A stretch of 36,688 bases of DNA from Acidobacteriota bacterium (GCA_016184455.1 JACPCS010000147.1:1-36688), one strand, 5' to 3'. Counted from the first letter of the stretch, positions 1 to 9,217 are shown. Translations and numbers: made by a program. Notes: a model not told the origin generated them from the sequence alone.

Positions 1-1
1 T

Positions 2-580
2 AAAACAGATGCAACTGCCCTTCGGCTCGAACCGGTACTGGTGCGAATAGCACTTCCACAGCGATTGGAACTGGTGATTCCGCAAGGCTACATGCGGCTC
101 GTGAAGGAGCGCGTCGTTCAGGCGTGGGACAAAGCGAAGTCAGACGTGAAGGAGAGGGCCGAAGCTGTCGAGCGCCGCATCAAGACGATACGGCAGAGGA
201 TCGACCGGCTCGACAACGCGTTCCTCTACGAGCAGACGATCGACATCGACACGTACGACCGCCACAAGGAACGCCTGAACGAGGAGCTCACGCTGGCGCG
301 GATGGACCGCCACGCCACGGAGCTCGAAGAAATGGACGTACAAGGCATCCTGGGCTTTGCAGAGCGCGTCTTACCGCGCGCCGCAGACCTGTGGGTGCAG
401 GCCTCACTCGAACAGCGCCAGCGCCTTCAGCAGCTGTTCTTCCCGGAAGGGATTGCGTTCGACGGAAAAGAGTTTGTTCGAACCGCGGTAACCCCGCCTG
501 CCTTCAACTGGTTACAGCCGGAACAACCTTCGAAAACAAATTTGGTGGACCTGACGGGATTCGAACCCGTGACCTCCTGA
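2..580 (+). CDS. Serine recombinase, C-terminal fragment (5' end outside window)
   Basis: The frame is open from base 2, so the gene very probably begins upstream of the window; the first in-window GTG (41) is not a credible start. What is visible is the C-terminal part of a large serine recombinase. A charged coiled-coil-like stretch (KERAEAVERRIKTIRQRIDR, about bases 155-215) is followed by the family-typical tail with LQQLFFPEGIAFDG and FRT/FVRTAVT-like residues. Such proteins catalyse site-specific DNA integration or excision for mobile elements; the catalytic N-terminal domain cannot be seen. The last roughly 12 codons (NLVDLTGFEPVTS, stop at 578-580) are translated from the 3' half of the tRNA-Ala gene on the opposite strand, so the natural C-terminus may have been replaced when the element met the tRNA. 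Family assignment is fairly secure; activity is unknown. Confidence 0.72.
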   Translation, partial: KTDATALRLEPVLVRIALPQRLELVIPQGYMRLVKERVVQAWDKAKSDVKERAEAVERRIKTIRQRIDRLDNAFLYEQTIDIDTYDRHKERLNEELTLARMDRHATELEEMDVQGILGFAERVLPRAADLWVQASLEQRQRLQQLFFPEGIAFDGKEFVRTAVTPPAFNWLQPEQPSKTNLVDLTGFEPVTS

Positions 581-618
581 ATGCCATTCAGGCGCGCTCC
601 CAACTGCGCTACAGGCCC
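543..618 (-). tRNA. tRNA-Ala(GGC)
   Basis: On the minus strand the 76 bases fold into a complete cloverleaf. The acceptor stem is GGGCCTG pairing with CAGGTCC (one G-T pair), the D stem is GCGC/GCGC around AGTTGGGA, and the anticodon stem is CCTGA/TCAGG around loop ATGGCAT. The variable region is AGGTC and the T stem is ACGGG/CCCGT around TTCGAAT. Bases 34-36 are GGC, which read Ala GCC/GCU codons. The 3' CCA is encoded (543-545 on the plus strand). The gene is convergent with the recombinase fragment, whose stop codon falls in the anticodon stem. Confidence 0.96.
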
Positions 619-664
619 TTTTTGCGGAAACGCTGAACAAATCCATGCTAACACGGGGCGTTCC

Positions 665-684
665 GGCGGACCTGAAGGTCCGCC
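665..684. repeat. Short palindromic element, 8-bp stem
   Basis: GGCGGACC and GGTCCGCC form a perfect 8-bp stem around a TGAA loop in the gap between the tRNA and the small minus-strand gene. There is no T-run on either side, so a classical intrinsic terminator is unlikely. It could help end transcription of the minus-strand gene at 716-952, or be a dispersed repeat; one window cannot separate these. Confidence 0.5.
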
Positions 685-715
685 TTCGTGTGACCCGATC
701 TGTCACACCACCCGG

Positions 716-952
716 CTAAACTCCCGTCGAGGTCGTCTCTTTAAGGGATGGCGTGTGCCGGCGATGGGCGAGTGTGAGCCAGGCGGTCAACTGACGCGCG
801 GCTTCGTCGGGCGTGTGCCCGTAGAACGGCATCATCGCGCTCGGCACGCCGGGGCCGCGCTGCAGCTGCGCACGCCAGCGATCACTGACGGCCCGGACCT
901 CAATCTGGTACGCGCGGCCGCCGATAATCTCTTCGAAGCGATGAACGGTCAC
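716..952 (-). CDS. Small hypothetical protein (78 aa)
   Basis: Starts at GTG 952 (GTG ACC GTT CAT). The product is soluble with no signal peptide or membrane segment. It has an N-terminal beta-like part (FEEIIGGRAYQIEVRAV, WRAQL) and a short helix (PDEAARQLTAWLTLAHR). The 'YQIEV...D.WRAQ..R.PG.....YG.TPDEA...L' layout recalls HicB/UPF0150-like small domains, in which a beta-rich substrate-like fold precedes a 'tpeEA...l' helix. I see no HicA-like toxin beside it, so no toxin-antitoxin role is claimed. It stands alone between the tRNA and the secreted protein gene and is divergent from the latter. The assignment as a gene is moderate; the function is unknown. Confidence 0.5.
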   Translation of the reverse strand: MTVHRFEEIIGGRAYQIEVRAVSDRWRAQLQRGPGVPSAMMPFYGHTPDEAARQLTAWLTLAHRRHTPSLKETTSTGV

Positions 953-1176
953 GGTTGCGCTGGCGATGAGCGGTTAGGGAACGGCGTTCGATTCTACGGA
1001 TCGCGCGGCGCGAATCAAGCGAAGCATCACGCGAAGGCAACATCCACATCGCGGATCGATGTCGCATGTCGAAGCGTTCGGATGAAAAAAAAACTTCACG
1101 CGCACGTTCTCAACAGCTTTTGCACCGCGCGTCCACAGGATTTCCACAGTACAATGAATCGCTCCGTTCTTCGATC

Positions 1177-2559
1177 GTGATCTCCCGACTGATCGTCGCC
1201 GCATCCGTGCTGCTCGCCGCGCTGTGGCTGCCCGAGCCGGCCGCTGCCGCCAGTGACGCGATGCTGTTTCGGCTCTATCTGCCGGACGGCACGAGCATCG
1301 TGAGCTTCGGCGAGTTCGCCCGTGTGGACGATCGCGTCGTCTTCTCGATGATCCTGGGCGGCGGCGACGAGCCGCGCCTGCACGCGGCCACGTTGCCGAC
1401 CCGCGTGATCGACTGGGCGCGGACCGACGCGCACGCGACGTCCACGCGCTACCAGTGGTACGCGCGCACCCGCGGCGAGGACGACTTCCAGCGGCTCAGC
1501 GACGAAGTCGCGTCGGTGCTCAACACGATCCTGCAGACGAGCGACCGCACCCGCGCGCTCGCGATCGCCGAGCAGGCGCGCATCACGCTCGCACAGTGGC
1601 CCCGGCAGCACTTCGGCTATCGGCAGCGCGACGTCCGCGAGATTCTCGCGGTGCTCGATGAGGCGATTGCCGGCCTGCGGGCCGCGGCCGGCGTCAATAC
1701 GTTCGAGCTCGCGCTGGTCGCGCCGGTGCCCGATGTCGCCATCGAGCCGCTCGCGACGATGCCCACGGTCCGCGAGCGGGTCGCGCAGGCGCTCGGTGTC
1801 GCCGGGCTCACCGACCGGCCCGCGGAGCGCTTGTCGCTGCTGCAGGCGACGCTCGGCCTGTTGAACGCCGAAGCCGCCCTGTTTCCGGCCGCCGAAGCGG
1901 CCACACTGCGGCGCACGGTCGTGACCCGCATTCGCCAGGAGCAGGCGATCGATGCCCGGTACACCGACCTGGCGCGGCGCGTGATGACCGACGCGCGCCG
2001 CTATGCCGGTCGGGCACGCATCGGCGACGTGCAGCGCGTGCTCGACCGGATTCCGCGCGAGGATGCGCGTCTCGGACGCAAGCGCGCCGACGTCGTGCAG
2101 GCGCTGCAGGTCTCCGTGCAGGCGCAGCTTGACGCCGCACGGCACCTGCGGCTGCTGCGCGATCAGTGGGCCATTCGCCGCACTCTGTACAACCAGTACC
2201 AGCGCTCGGTCGGCGCGCAGCTGCTGCAGCTCGTCAAGACGCAACCGGCGCTCGAAGCGATTCGTCGTCTCGACGGTCCGCCGCCCGACACGCTGCTCGC
2301 GCTGCAGTCGCAGCTGCAGGGCGGGGCCGAGCGCCTCGAGCGCGTGCGGCCGCCGCTCGACCTGCGCGCGGTCCACGACCTGCTTCTCGGCGCCTGGCGC
2401 TTTGCCGAAAATGCCGTCGCCGGCCGGTACCAGGCGGCGCGCGCCGGTAATGTGTCCGGCGCGTGGGAAGCCTCCTCCTCGGCTGCGGGCGCGCTGCTGC
2501 TGCTCGGACGCGCACAGCAGGAGCTCCGCACGCTCCTCGAGCCTCCACGACTTCCGTGA
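1177..2559 (+). CDS. Secreted alpha-helical hypothetical protein (460 aa)
   Basis: The frame is open from an ATG at 1066. The preferred start is GTG 1177, because a clean signal peptide (ISRLIVAASVLLAALWLPEPAAA) follows at once; the 37 residues upstream of it are polar and arginine-rich. The mature part begins with a beta-like segment (MLFRLYLPDGTSIVSFGEFARVDDRVVF, with a conserved-looking GG) and then becomes long helices rich in Ala, Arg and Gln over residues of roughly 90-450, suggesting a periplasmic helical bundle. No enzyme motif or lipobox is visible. The gene directly precedes and overlaps the addB-like gene (GTGA at 2556-2559), which may simply reflect dense packing. I do not recognise the family. 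Confidence 0.72.
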   Translation: MISRLIVAASVLLAALWLPEPAAAASDAMLFRLYLPDGTSIVSFGEFARVDDRVVFSMILGGGDEPRLHAATLPTRVIDWARTDAHATSTRYQWYARTRGEDDFQRLSDEVASVLNTILQTSDRTRALAIAEQARITLAQWPRQHFGYRQRDVREILAVLDEAIAGLRAAAGVNTFELALVAPVPDVAIEPLATMPTVRERVAQALGVAGLTDRPAERLSLLQATLGLLNAEAALFPAAEAATLRRTVVTRIRQEQAIDARYTDLARRVMTDARRYAGRARIGDVQRVLDRIPREDARLGRKRADVVQALQVSVQAQLDAARHLRLLRDQWAIRRTLYNQYQRSVGAQLLQLVKTQPALEAIRRLDGPPPDTLLALQSQLQGGAERLERVRPPLDLRAVHDLLLGAWRFAENAVAGRYQAARAGNVSGAWEASSSAAGALLLLGRAQQELRTLLEPPRLP

Positions 2560-5437
2560 TTACGGCTCGCACGACTCGGCTCGTGCGAGTGCCGGACCTG
2601 CAGACGTTCCGACAGATAGTCGCCGACCTGGCCTGTGGCGGCACGTTTGCCGACGTCCGTAACCGGCTCGTCATCGTGCCGACGCGCGCCGCCGCCGCGC
2701 ATCTCATCGGCACGATCGAACGGACGCTGGCCGTCGATCGTGCCGTCGCGCTGCCCGACTTCATCACGCGCGACGAGATAGCCGCGAGGCGGTCGCCGCC
2801 GGTGCCACGCCGCCGTTCCGCCTTCGGCCCGCGCTCGTGGCCGAGATTCTGCGCTTCTACGACACACTCCATCTCAACCTGAAGCAGGTCGACGCGTTCG
2901 AGCGACTCGCGCTCGGCATGCTGGAGCCGGCCGTCGAGGACCGCGGCGCCGAACGGCTCGCGCAGCAAACCCGGTTTCTCGCGGTCGCGTTCCGCGCGTT
3001 CGAGCAGCTGACGGACGCGTCCGCCGCGTTCGACGAGCACCTGCTGCGGCGTCGTGTGCTGGCCGAAGCGGCCCCGCAGCCATGGCGTCACACGGTCGTC
3101 GCCGTGGGCGATCGCGCGTTCGACGCCTGCGGGCTCTGCCCGGCCGACTGGGATCTCCTGGCGCGCGTGCCCGGCCTCGAGTGCCTCGATGTGGTCGCGA
3201 CGGAGACAACGCTCGCCGGCGCGCTCCACGAACGCATCCATCAGTGGCTGCCCGGCATCGAGGAGGTGCGCGCCGCCCCGGGGACGCACGTGGCGCCCAT
3301 CCTGCTGGTTCCCGCAGGAGGCGGGCTTGTTCACGCTGTGCGCGATCGCGAAGAGGAGGTGACGCTGTTCGCGCGCGTCCTGCGGGAGAAGCGGCCTGTC
3401 CCGAGCGCAGTCGAGGGGCCTGTCCCGAGCGTAGTCGAGGGGCCTGTCCCGAGCGCGGTCGAGGGGCCGCCGCTCGATCGGACCGCGCTCGTCGTGCGCC
3501 GCCCGCTCCCGTACGTCTACCTCGCGCGCGAGGTGCTCCGGTCGGCGGGCGTGCCGTCACAGATGTTCGACGCGCTGCCGCTCGCGGCCGAGCCGTGTGC
3601 CGCCGCGCTCGATCTCGTGTTCGCGGTCGTCGAGAGCGGCTTCGCGCGTGGGCCGGCCGTCGCCCTGCTGCGGTCGCCGCATTTCGAGTGGGGCGCGATC
3701 GACGTCCCGGCCCTCGATCGCGCGCTGGCCGAAGCCGGCTACCTCGGCGGGCTCGACGCGCTCGAAGCCGTCGTCACTGCGTGGGAGGACCGCCCAGGCA
3801 GATTGGCTGCGGCGCATCGCGCGGGTCGGCTGCTGGTGACACTCGCACACGAGCTGCGCCCGCTGAGCGAGCCCGCATCCACCGCGGCACATCTCGACTG
3901 CCTCCTGACGTTCCTGACGCGCCACGAACGCCTGCCCGATGCCGCCGATCCGCTGCGCCCGCGGCTGCTCCGGGCGCGTGCGGCGACGCTCGACGTGCTG
4001 ACCACCCTGCGCGACGCGCATGCGCGGTTCGACGCGACACCGGTCGACTTCGAGCCGGTCGTGGCGATCATCAGGCGCGGGATCGAAGCGCACACGTTTA
4101 CACCCCTCACCGGCGAGGGCGGCGTGCATGTGATCGACGCCGACAGCGCCCGATTCGGCGATTTCGATCTCGTGCAGCTCGCAGGTCTGGTTGATGCAGA
4201 GTGGCCCGAGTCGCCGCGGCGCAACATCTTCTATCCGCGCGCGCTCCTGCGCGAGCTCGGGTGGCCTTCGGAATCCGAGCGCGTGGACGGGATCCGCGGC
4301 GCGTTCACCGATCTGCTGCGGCTGCCTTCGTCTGTGCTGGTCGTCTCGACCTTCACGCTCGAAGACGACGCACTCGTGGCCGCGTCACCGCTGCTGGATG
4401 TGGTGACGTCGGCGGATCTGGTGCGCGTCGAGCGCACCGCATCGTCGGTCCGCATCTTCGAGCATGAGGCGCTCGCGCTCGAGCCGGTGGAAACGCAGCA
4501 CCTGGCCGCCGGCGCCCGGGCCGCGGCGCGTCGCCGCATCGATGCCGCTGCGCAGCCGCGCGAGCGCCCCGGGGCGACGCGTGGCCATCGGCCGCCTGCG
4601 TACGCCGTCAGCGCGCTCGAGCGGTATCAGGACTGCCCGTTTCGATATTTCGCCGCCAACGTGCTGCGGCTCGAGGAACCGCTGGAGGACGAGCCGGCGC
4701 GGTCGCCGCGCGCGCGCGGCCGGTTCGTCCACGAGGTGTTGCAGCGCTTCTTCGAGGCGTGGGAGGCGCGCGGCGGAGGCGCGATTACCGTCGACCGCCT
4801 GGAGGAGGCGCGCGTGCTGTTCCGGACGGCGGCGGAGCCGATGCTGGCCGCGCTCCCCGAGATCGACGCCGCGCTCGAAGGCGCACGGCTCTTCGGATCG
4901 GCGGTATCCGCGGGCATCGCCGATCTCGTGCTCGAGCTCGAAGCCGCGCACCCCGACGAGGTGCGCGGGCGCTGGATCGAGCACGAGTTCGAAGGCGAGT
5001 TCGCACTGGGGGGGAACGGACGCGGGCGGATACCCCTCAAAGGCATTGCCGACCGGGTCGATCTGCTCCCCGGAAACCGGCTGCGCGTGTTCGATTACAA
5101 GTCTGGATACCCGCCCGATCCAAAACGGGCGCTGCAGGTGTCCATCTACGCGCTGTGTGCCCAGGAACAGCTGGCTGCCGGGGAAGGCGCGGCATGGGCG
5201 ATCGACGAAGCGGCGTACCTGGCGTTCACGGGCGCGCGCGCCGTCGTTCCGGTCATCCGCCCGGGCACGACGGCGTCAGGGGTCGAAGCGGTGCTCGCCG
5301 GCGCGCGGGACCGGCTGGTCGCGGCGGTCGATGCGATCGAGCGCGGCGAATTTCCGCCGCGGCCTCACGAGCTGCGGCTCTGCGCGCGCTGCGCGTTTCC
5401 CTCCGTCTGCCGGAAGGACTACGTTGGCGACGAGTGA
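2556..5437 (+). CDS. AddB-like PD-(D/E)XK nuclease/inactivated helicase, apparent frameshift
   Basis: The reading begins at GTG 2556, overlapping the upstream stop. The first part (RNRLVIVPTRAAAAHLI, then LPDFITRDE up to about 2778) is the usual N-terminus of this family. It continues in a different frame (FRLRPALVAEILRFYD from about 2816), so one frame change is needed between about 2778 and 2815. Without it, the intact downstream frame starts at GTG 2837. The nuclease domain is complete: YQDCPFRYFA with Cys at 4634, VFDYKSG with the catalytic Asp/Lys at 5093-5107, and CARCAFPSVC (5381-5410). This gives the C-x2-C-x5-C set that with the first Cys holds the 4Fe-4S 'iron staple' of AddB. Known role: partner of AddA in end resection for double-strand break repair. 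The gene overlaps the addA-like gene by 14 bases. Three 24-bp repeats are inserted in frame at 3395-3466. Confidence 0.85.
3395..3466 (+). repeat. Three tandem 24-bp repeats inside the addB-like gene
   Basis: Copies lie at 3395-3418, 3419-3442 and 3443-3466. They differ only at one or two bases (GCAGTCGA, GTAGTCGA, GCGGTCGA cores) and each begins CCTGTCCCGAGCG. Being a multiple of three they stay in frame and encode PVPS(A/V)VEG three times in a linker between helicase-like parts. A related copy, in inverse orientation but read in the same protein frame (LSAVEG), lies at 30715-30726 inside another gene. Confidence 0.9.
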
Positions 5438-8400
5438 CGCGTCGCTCGTGGACCGCGACCAGGCCGCGCGCGCGCGGGCGGCCGATCCGCGCTTCAACGT
5501 CGCGCTCGAGGCGTCGGCCGGCACCGGCAAGACGCGCGTGCTCGTCGATCGCTACATCAATCTGCTGCGCGCCGGCGTCGACCCTGCCAACATCCTGGCC
5601 ATCACGTTCACACGGAAGGCCGCCGCCGAGATGCGCGAGCGGATCCTCGCGACGCTGCGCGAGGCGGCCGCGCGCGGCGAGCTGCCGGCGGCGCGGTGGC
5701 GGGAGTTGCGCGACCGGACCTCGGACATCGCCATCAGCACGATCGACGCGTTCTGCCTGTCGCTGCTGCGGGAGTTTCCACTCGAAGCGGACCTCGACCC
5801 CGGCTTTTCCGTGGCCGACGAAACGGAGCTGCCGCGTCTGGTCGACGAGGCGCTCGACCGCGCGCTGCGGATCTGCCGGTCCGTCGCGCGTGAAGACGAG
5901 CAGGTGGCGCTGGTCTTCGCGCACCTTGGGGAGCGGAGAACGCGCGCCGCGCTCGCCGCGCTCCTCGAGCGGCGCCTCGTGGCGCCGCGCGTGCTCGGCG
6001 CCGCGCTCGGCCGGCAGGCTGCCGACCTCACCGTGCGGGCGGCGGCCGCGCGCGCGGCTGCGGCGCTCCTCGCCGTCATCGATGCGATGCGCGGCGGGTT
6101 CGAACGGTTCGCGCTGACGGGTCCGCTCGATCCCGCGTTCACGATCCTGGTCCGCGGCCTTCGCGGGCTTCGCGAGGCAGTCGAAGCAACGAGCGTCGTC
6201 GACGCGGTGCTCGTCCAGTCGATCATGGCGCGCGCCCGGCAGTACTTCGTCACGCAGGAGGGGAACCCGCGCAGCCGATCCCGTCTCCCGCGGCGCGCCT
6301 TCGCATCCGACATCGATTGGCGGACGCACACGGATCTCGTGGCGACGCACGCCGCGTCGATCGCAGGCGTCATCGCCGCGTACCGGCGCGACGTCAACGT
6401 GCTCGTCTCGCGCGGCATCTGGCGCATGTTCCGGATCGCCGAACGCGAGTACCGCCGCGTGCTCGACGCGCATGCGGTGCTCGACTTCTCGGATCTGCTG
6501 CTGCGCGCGCTCGACCTGCTTGGGCGGATGGACGAGTTCTCGCGCAGCCGCTACCGGCTCGAGTCGCGCTATCACCATGTGCTCGTCGACGAGTTTCAGG
6601 ACACCAGCCGCGCGCAGTGGGAGCTCGTGGCGCTGCTCATCCAATCATGGGGAGAGGGCGCGGGCCTCGCGGCCACCGGCCCCCTGCCCCCGTCGATCTT
6701 CATCGTCGGCGACCGGAAGCAGTCGATCTACGGGTTTCGCGACGCGGACGTCGCGATCTTGCGTGAGGCCGCGCGGCAGATCGAGCGGCTCCGGCCCGAC
6801 GGCGACGTGCGGCGGTCGATCTCGCACAGCTTCCGCGCCGTGCCGGCGCTCCTCGCCTTCGTCAACGACGTCTGCCTGGACGTGGACAAGACGGTGGGCG
6901 ATGAGGCGTTCGAGTACGAGGAGGCGGATCGATTTCCTATCGCGGATGCCGGGTCCACTTCGCGGGACCCGGCCTACGTACATCGGGATCCACTCGGGCT
7001 CGTGGTCGCGGACACCCCCGATCGCTGCGCCGACATCACGGCGGCCGAGATCGCGCGGATCGTCGCGGAGGGGGTGGCCGTCCGCGACCGCGAGACGGGC
7101 ATCGCCCGCCCCGCGCGCGCCGGCGACGTGGCCATCCTCTTCCGGTCGCGCGAGAGCCACCGGGAGTTCGAGGCGGCGCTCGCCCGGCGCGGCCTCCGCA
7201 CGTACGTCTACAAGGGCCTGGGCTTCTTCGACGCCGACGAGATCAAAGACGTGCTGGCGCTCATCTGGTACCTCGCGGACCCCCAGTCGAATCTGCGTGC
7301 CGCAGCCCTCATGCGGTCGCGCGTCTTCGGCATCTCGGATGAAGCACTCCGCGTGCTTGCGCCGGCGCTCGCCGACGTGCTCGCCGCTCCGGCGCTTCCC
7401 CCCGCGGCGGCGGCATTGGGTGAGCACGACGCGCGAGCGCTCGCCGAGGCCAGGGCATCGACCGCTCGCTGGCGGTCGCTCGTCGATCGGATTCCGCCCG
7501 CGGAACTCGTCGATCTCGTCCTCGCCGAATCGGCCTATGCATTCGAGCTCCGCGGTCCGCGGCTGGCGCAGGCCTGGGAGAACCTGAAGAAGATCCGCGC
7601 GCTGCTGCGGCGCCTGCAGAATCGCGGCTACGCGACGCTGGCGCGTCTGGCCGCGCACCTCGATCGGTTGGCGCTCGGCGACGACGCCAATGCCGTCATC
7701 GATGCCCTTGACGCGGTGAACCTCATGACCGTCCACGCGTCGAAGGGGCTCGAATTCCCGGTCGTCTTTCTGGTGAATCTCGCGCGCGGCACGGCCAATC
7801 GGCGGGATCCCGTGCGCTGGTCGCGCGGCGGCGCCGCGGTTGCCGTCGGCGACTTCGCAAGCGACGTCGACGAGGAGCGTGCAGCGCGCGAACGCGAGGA
7901 AACCAAGCGGTTGCTGTACGTGGCGCTGACCCGCGCGCGCGACCGCCTGTATCTGTCGACGGTGCTCAAGGACGGCGCCGTCGTGCCGGGACGCGGCAGC
8001 CTCGCGGAGGTGCTCCCGCCCGCCTTGCTGCGCGAGTGTGCCGGTGCTGCGGGGCAGGAAGTCGTTGAGTGGCGCGCCTCGTCCGGTGGCGTCCACCGGT
8101 TTCGCGTCTGCCGGGACGAGGAGGGCGCCGATCGGACGATCCCCTCTGCGGCCGCATCTGTGCCATCGCGAGCGGCCGTGCACCTCGCGCCGCTCACCGC
8201 GGAACCGCGCGTGTCGCGCCCGGCGTCGGCGGTGGTGCCGGTCGATCGCGGCGAAGCCGAGCGGCGCATCGGCCGGCTGGTCCATCGCATGGTGCAGCGC
8301 TACGGCTTCGACGGACCGGAGGGCCCGGCCGCGCAGGAGGCGGCACTCCGCATGCTTCGATGGGATGAGATGCGTGAGATGCCCGCCGATCGTGCCGCGG

Positions 8401-8705
8401 TTGATATCGCGGCTCGTGCCGCCGACGCGTATCGCGCGATCTGCGTTCATCCGGAGGTGCGCGACCTCTACGGCGCCGGCGAGCGCCTGCACGAAGTGCC
8501 GTTCACGATGCGCGTCCATGGCGGCGCGGTGCGCGGCACCATCGACTGCCTCATTCGCGCCGCCCCGGATCGCCTGATGGTGCTCGAGTTCAAGACCGGC
8601 CGCGCGCGTGACGAGCACCGCACACAGCTCGAGACCTATCGGCGCGCGGCGGAACGGCTGTTTCCGGGCTGCGCCGTCGACGCGCGGCTCGTGTACGTCG
8701 GATGA
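5424..8705 (+). CDS. AddA-like UvrD-family helicase-nuclease (1093 aa)
   Basis: The start is TTG 5424 with a good Shine-Dalgarno (GGAAGGA, about 5412-5418); the longer open frame upstream is the shadow of addB. Superfamily 1 helicase motifs occur in order: Walker A ASAGTGKT (residues 30-37), TFTRKAAAEM (about 60), VLVDEFQDTS (about 386, Walker B), VGDRKQSIYGFRD (about 427), MTVHASKGLEFPVV (about 768) and LLYVALTRARDRLYL (about 830). A C-terminal PD-(D/E)XK nuclease follows (GTIDCLIR, VLEFKTGR near 1050, then Q..TYRRAAE). Known role: with AddB, ATP-driven unwinding and degradation of broken DNA ends up to a regulatory sequence, feeding RecA. It is translationally coupled to the genes before (14-base overlap) and after (ATGA at 8702-8705). 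The family is certain; strict orthology to AddA of Firmicutes is inferred. Confidence 0.93.
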   Translation: MATSDASLVDRDQAARARAADPRFNVALEASAGTGKTRVLVDRYINLLRAGVDPANILAITFTRKAAAEMRERILATLREAAARGELPAARWRELRDRTSDIAISTIDAFCLSLLREFPLEADLDPGFSVADETELPRLVDEALDRALRICRSVAREDEQVALVFAHLGERRTRAALAALLERRLVAPRVLGAALGRQAADLTVRAAAARAAAALLAVIDAMRGGFERFALTGPLDPAFTILVRGLRGLREAVEATSVVDAVLVQSIMARARQYFVTQEGNPRSRSRLPRRAFASDIDWRTHTDLVATHAASIAGVIAAYRRDVNVLVSRGIWRMFRIAEREYRRVLDAHAVLDFSDLLLRALDLLGRMDEFSRSRYRLESRYHHVLVDEFQDTSRAQWELVALLIQSWGEGAGLAATGPLPPSIFIVGDRKQSIYGFRDADVAILREAARQIERLRPDGDVRRSISHSFRAVPALLAFVNDVCLDVDKTVGDEAFEYEEADRFPIADAGSTSRDPAYVHRDPLGLVVADTPDRCADITAAEIARIVAEGVAVRDRETGIARPARAGDVAILFRSRESHREFEAALARRGLRTYVYKGLGFFDADEIKDVLALIWYLADPQSNLRAAALMRSRVFGISDEALRVLAPALADVLAAPALPPAAAALGEHDARALAEARASTARWRSLVDRIPPAELVDLVLAESAYAFELRGPRLAQAWENLKKIRALLRRLQNRGYATLARLAAHLDRLALGDDANAVIDALDAVNLMTVHASKGLEFPVVFLVNLARGTANRRDPVRWSRGGAAVAVGDFASDVDEERAAREREETKRLLYVALTRARDRLYLSTVLKDGAVVPGRGSLAEVLPPALLRECAGAAGQEVVEWRASSGGVHRFRVCRDEEGADRTIPSAAASVPSRAAVHLAPLTAEPRVSRPASAVVPVDRGEAERRIGRLVHRMVQRYGFDGPEGPAAQEAALRMLRWDEMREMPADRAAVDIAARAADAYRAICVHPEVRDLYGAGERLHEVPFTMRVHGGAVRGTIDCLIRAAPDRLMVLEFKTGRARDEHRTQLETYRRAAERLFPGCAVDARLVYVG

Positions 8706-9217
8706 TTTTCACCATCGGTCATTCGACGCGCACCGCGGAGGCGTTTCTCGAGCTGCTGCAGGCGCATGGGGTGACCGGCATCGCCGACGTGCGGACCGTC
8801 CCGCGCTCACGGCGCCATCCGCATTTCTCGCGCGAGTCGCTGGCCGCCTTCCTGGCCGCCCATGGCATCGACTACGTACACCTTCCTGGTCTGGGCGGCC
8901 TGCGGAAGCCGAAGCGCGATTCGCCAAATGCCGGGTGGCGGCACGAGGGGTTCCGCGGGTACGCCGACCATATGGGTACCCGCGAGTTCGCCGACGCGCT
9001 CGACGCGCTGCTCGCGTTTGCACGCGACCGCCGTGCCGCCGTGATGTGCGCGGAGGCCAAATGGTGGCAGTGCCACCGGCAGCTCGTGGCCGACGCCCTG
9101 GTCGCCCGGGGCGTCGAGGTGCGGCACATCATGTCGCCCCGCGAGGCCCCCCGCCATGGGCTCACCCCCTTCGCACGGGTTACGGGGTCCGACGTGCACT
9201 ATCCGGCACTGGTCTGA
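8702..9217 (+). CDS. DUF488 domain protein (171 aa)
   Basis: ATG 8702 overlaps the stop of the helicase gene (ATGA), so it is the third gene of the addB-addA transcript. Family marks are the N-terminal IFTIGHSTRTAEAFLELL, then DVRTVPRSRRHPHFSRE, a LPGLGGLR segment and CAE..WWQCHRQLVADAL near residue 120. These are the conserved His/Arg/Cys blocks of DUF488, and the length is typical. The fold has been compared with nucleotide- or nucleic-acid-acting enzymes, but no reaction is established. Its position behind a recombination helicase could suggest nucleic-acid metabolism, though co-transcription alone is weak evidence. There is no signal peptide; the protein should be cytoplasmic. Confidence 0.88.
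   Translation: MIFTIGHSTRTAEAFLELLQAHGVTGIADVRTVPRSRRHPHFSRESLAAFLAAHGIDYVHLPGLGGLRKPKRDSPNAGWRHEGFRGYADHMGTREFADALDALLAFARDRRAAVMCAEAKWWQCHRQLVADALVARGVEVRHIMSPREAPRHGLTPFARVTGSDVHYPALV

Noticed and set aside
427..706. Small ORFs over the tRNA region with peptides like VAQLGARLNGIQEVTGSNPV
   Set aside because: These are translations of the tRNA-Ala sequence, a well known annotation artefact.
4464..5423. Upstream extension of the addA-like frame
   Set aside because: This part overlaps the nuclease domain of the addB-like gene and translates to Arg/Ser-rich sequence; the helicase begins at TTG 5424 with a Shine-Dalgarno.
5253..8618. Two long minus-strand frames (463 and 657 codons) opposite the helicase gene
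   Set aside because: They mirror the codon structure of the clearly real addA-like gene and show no recognisable protein features.
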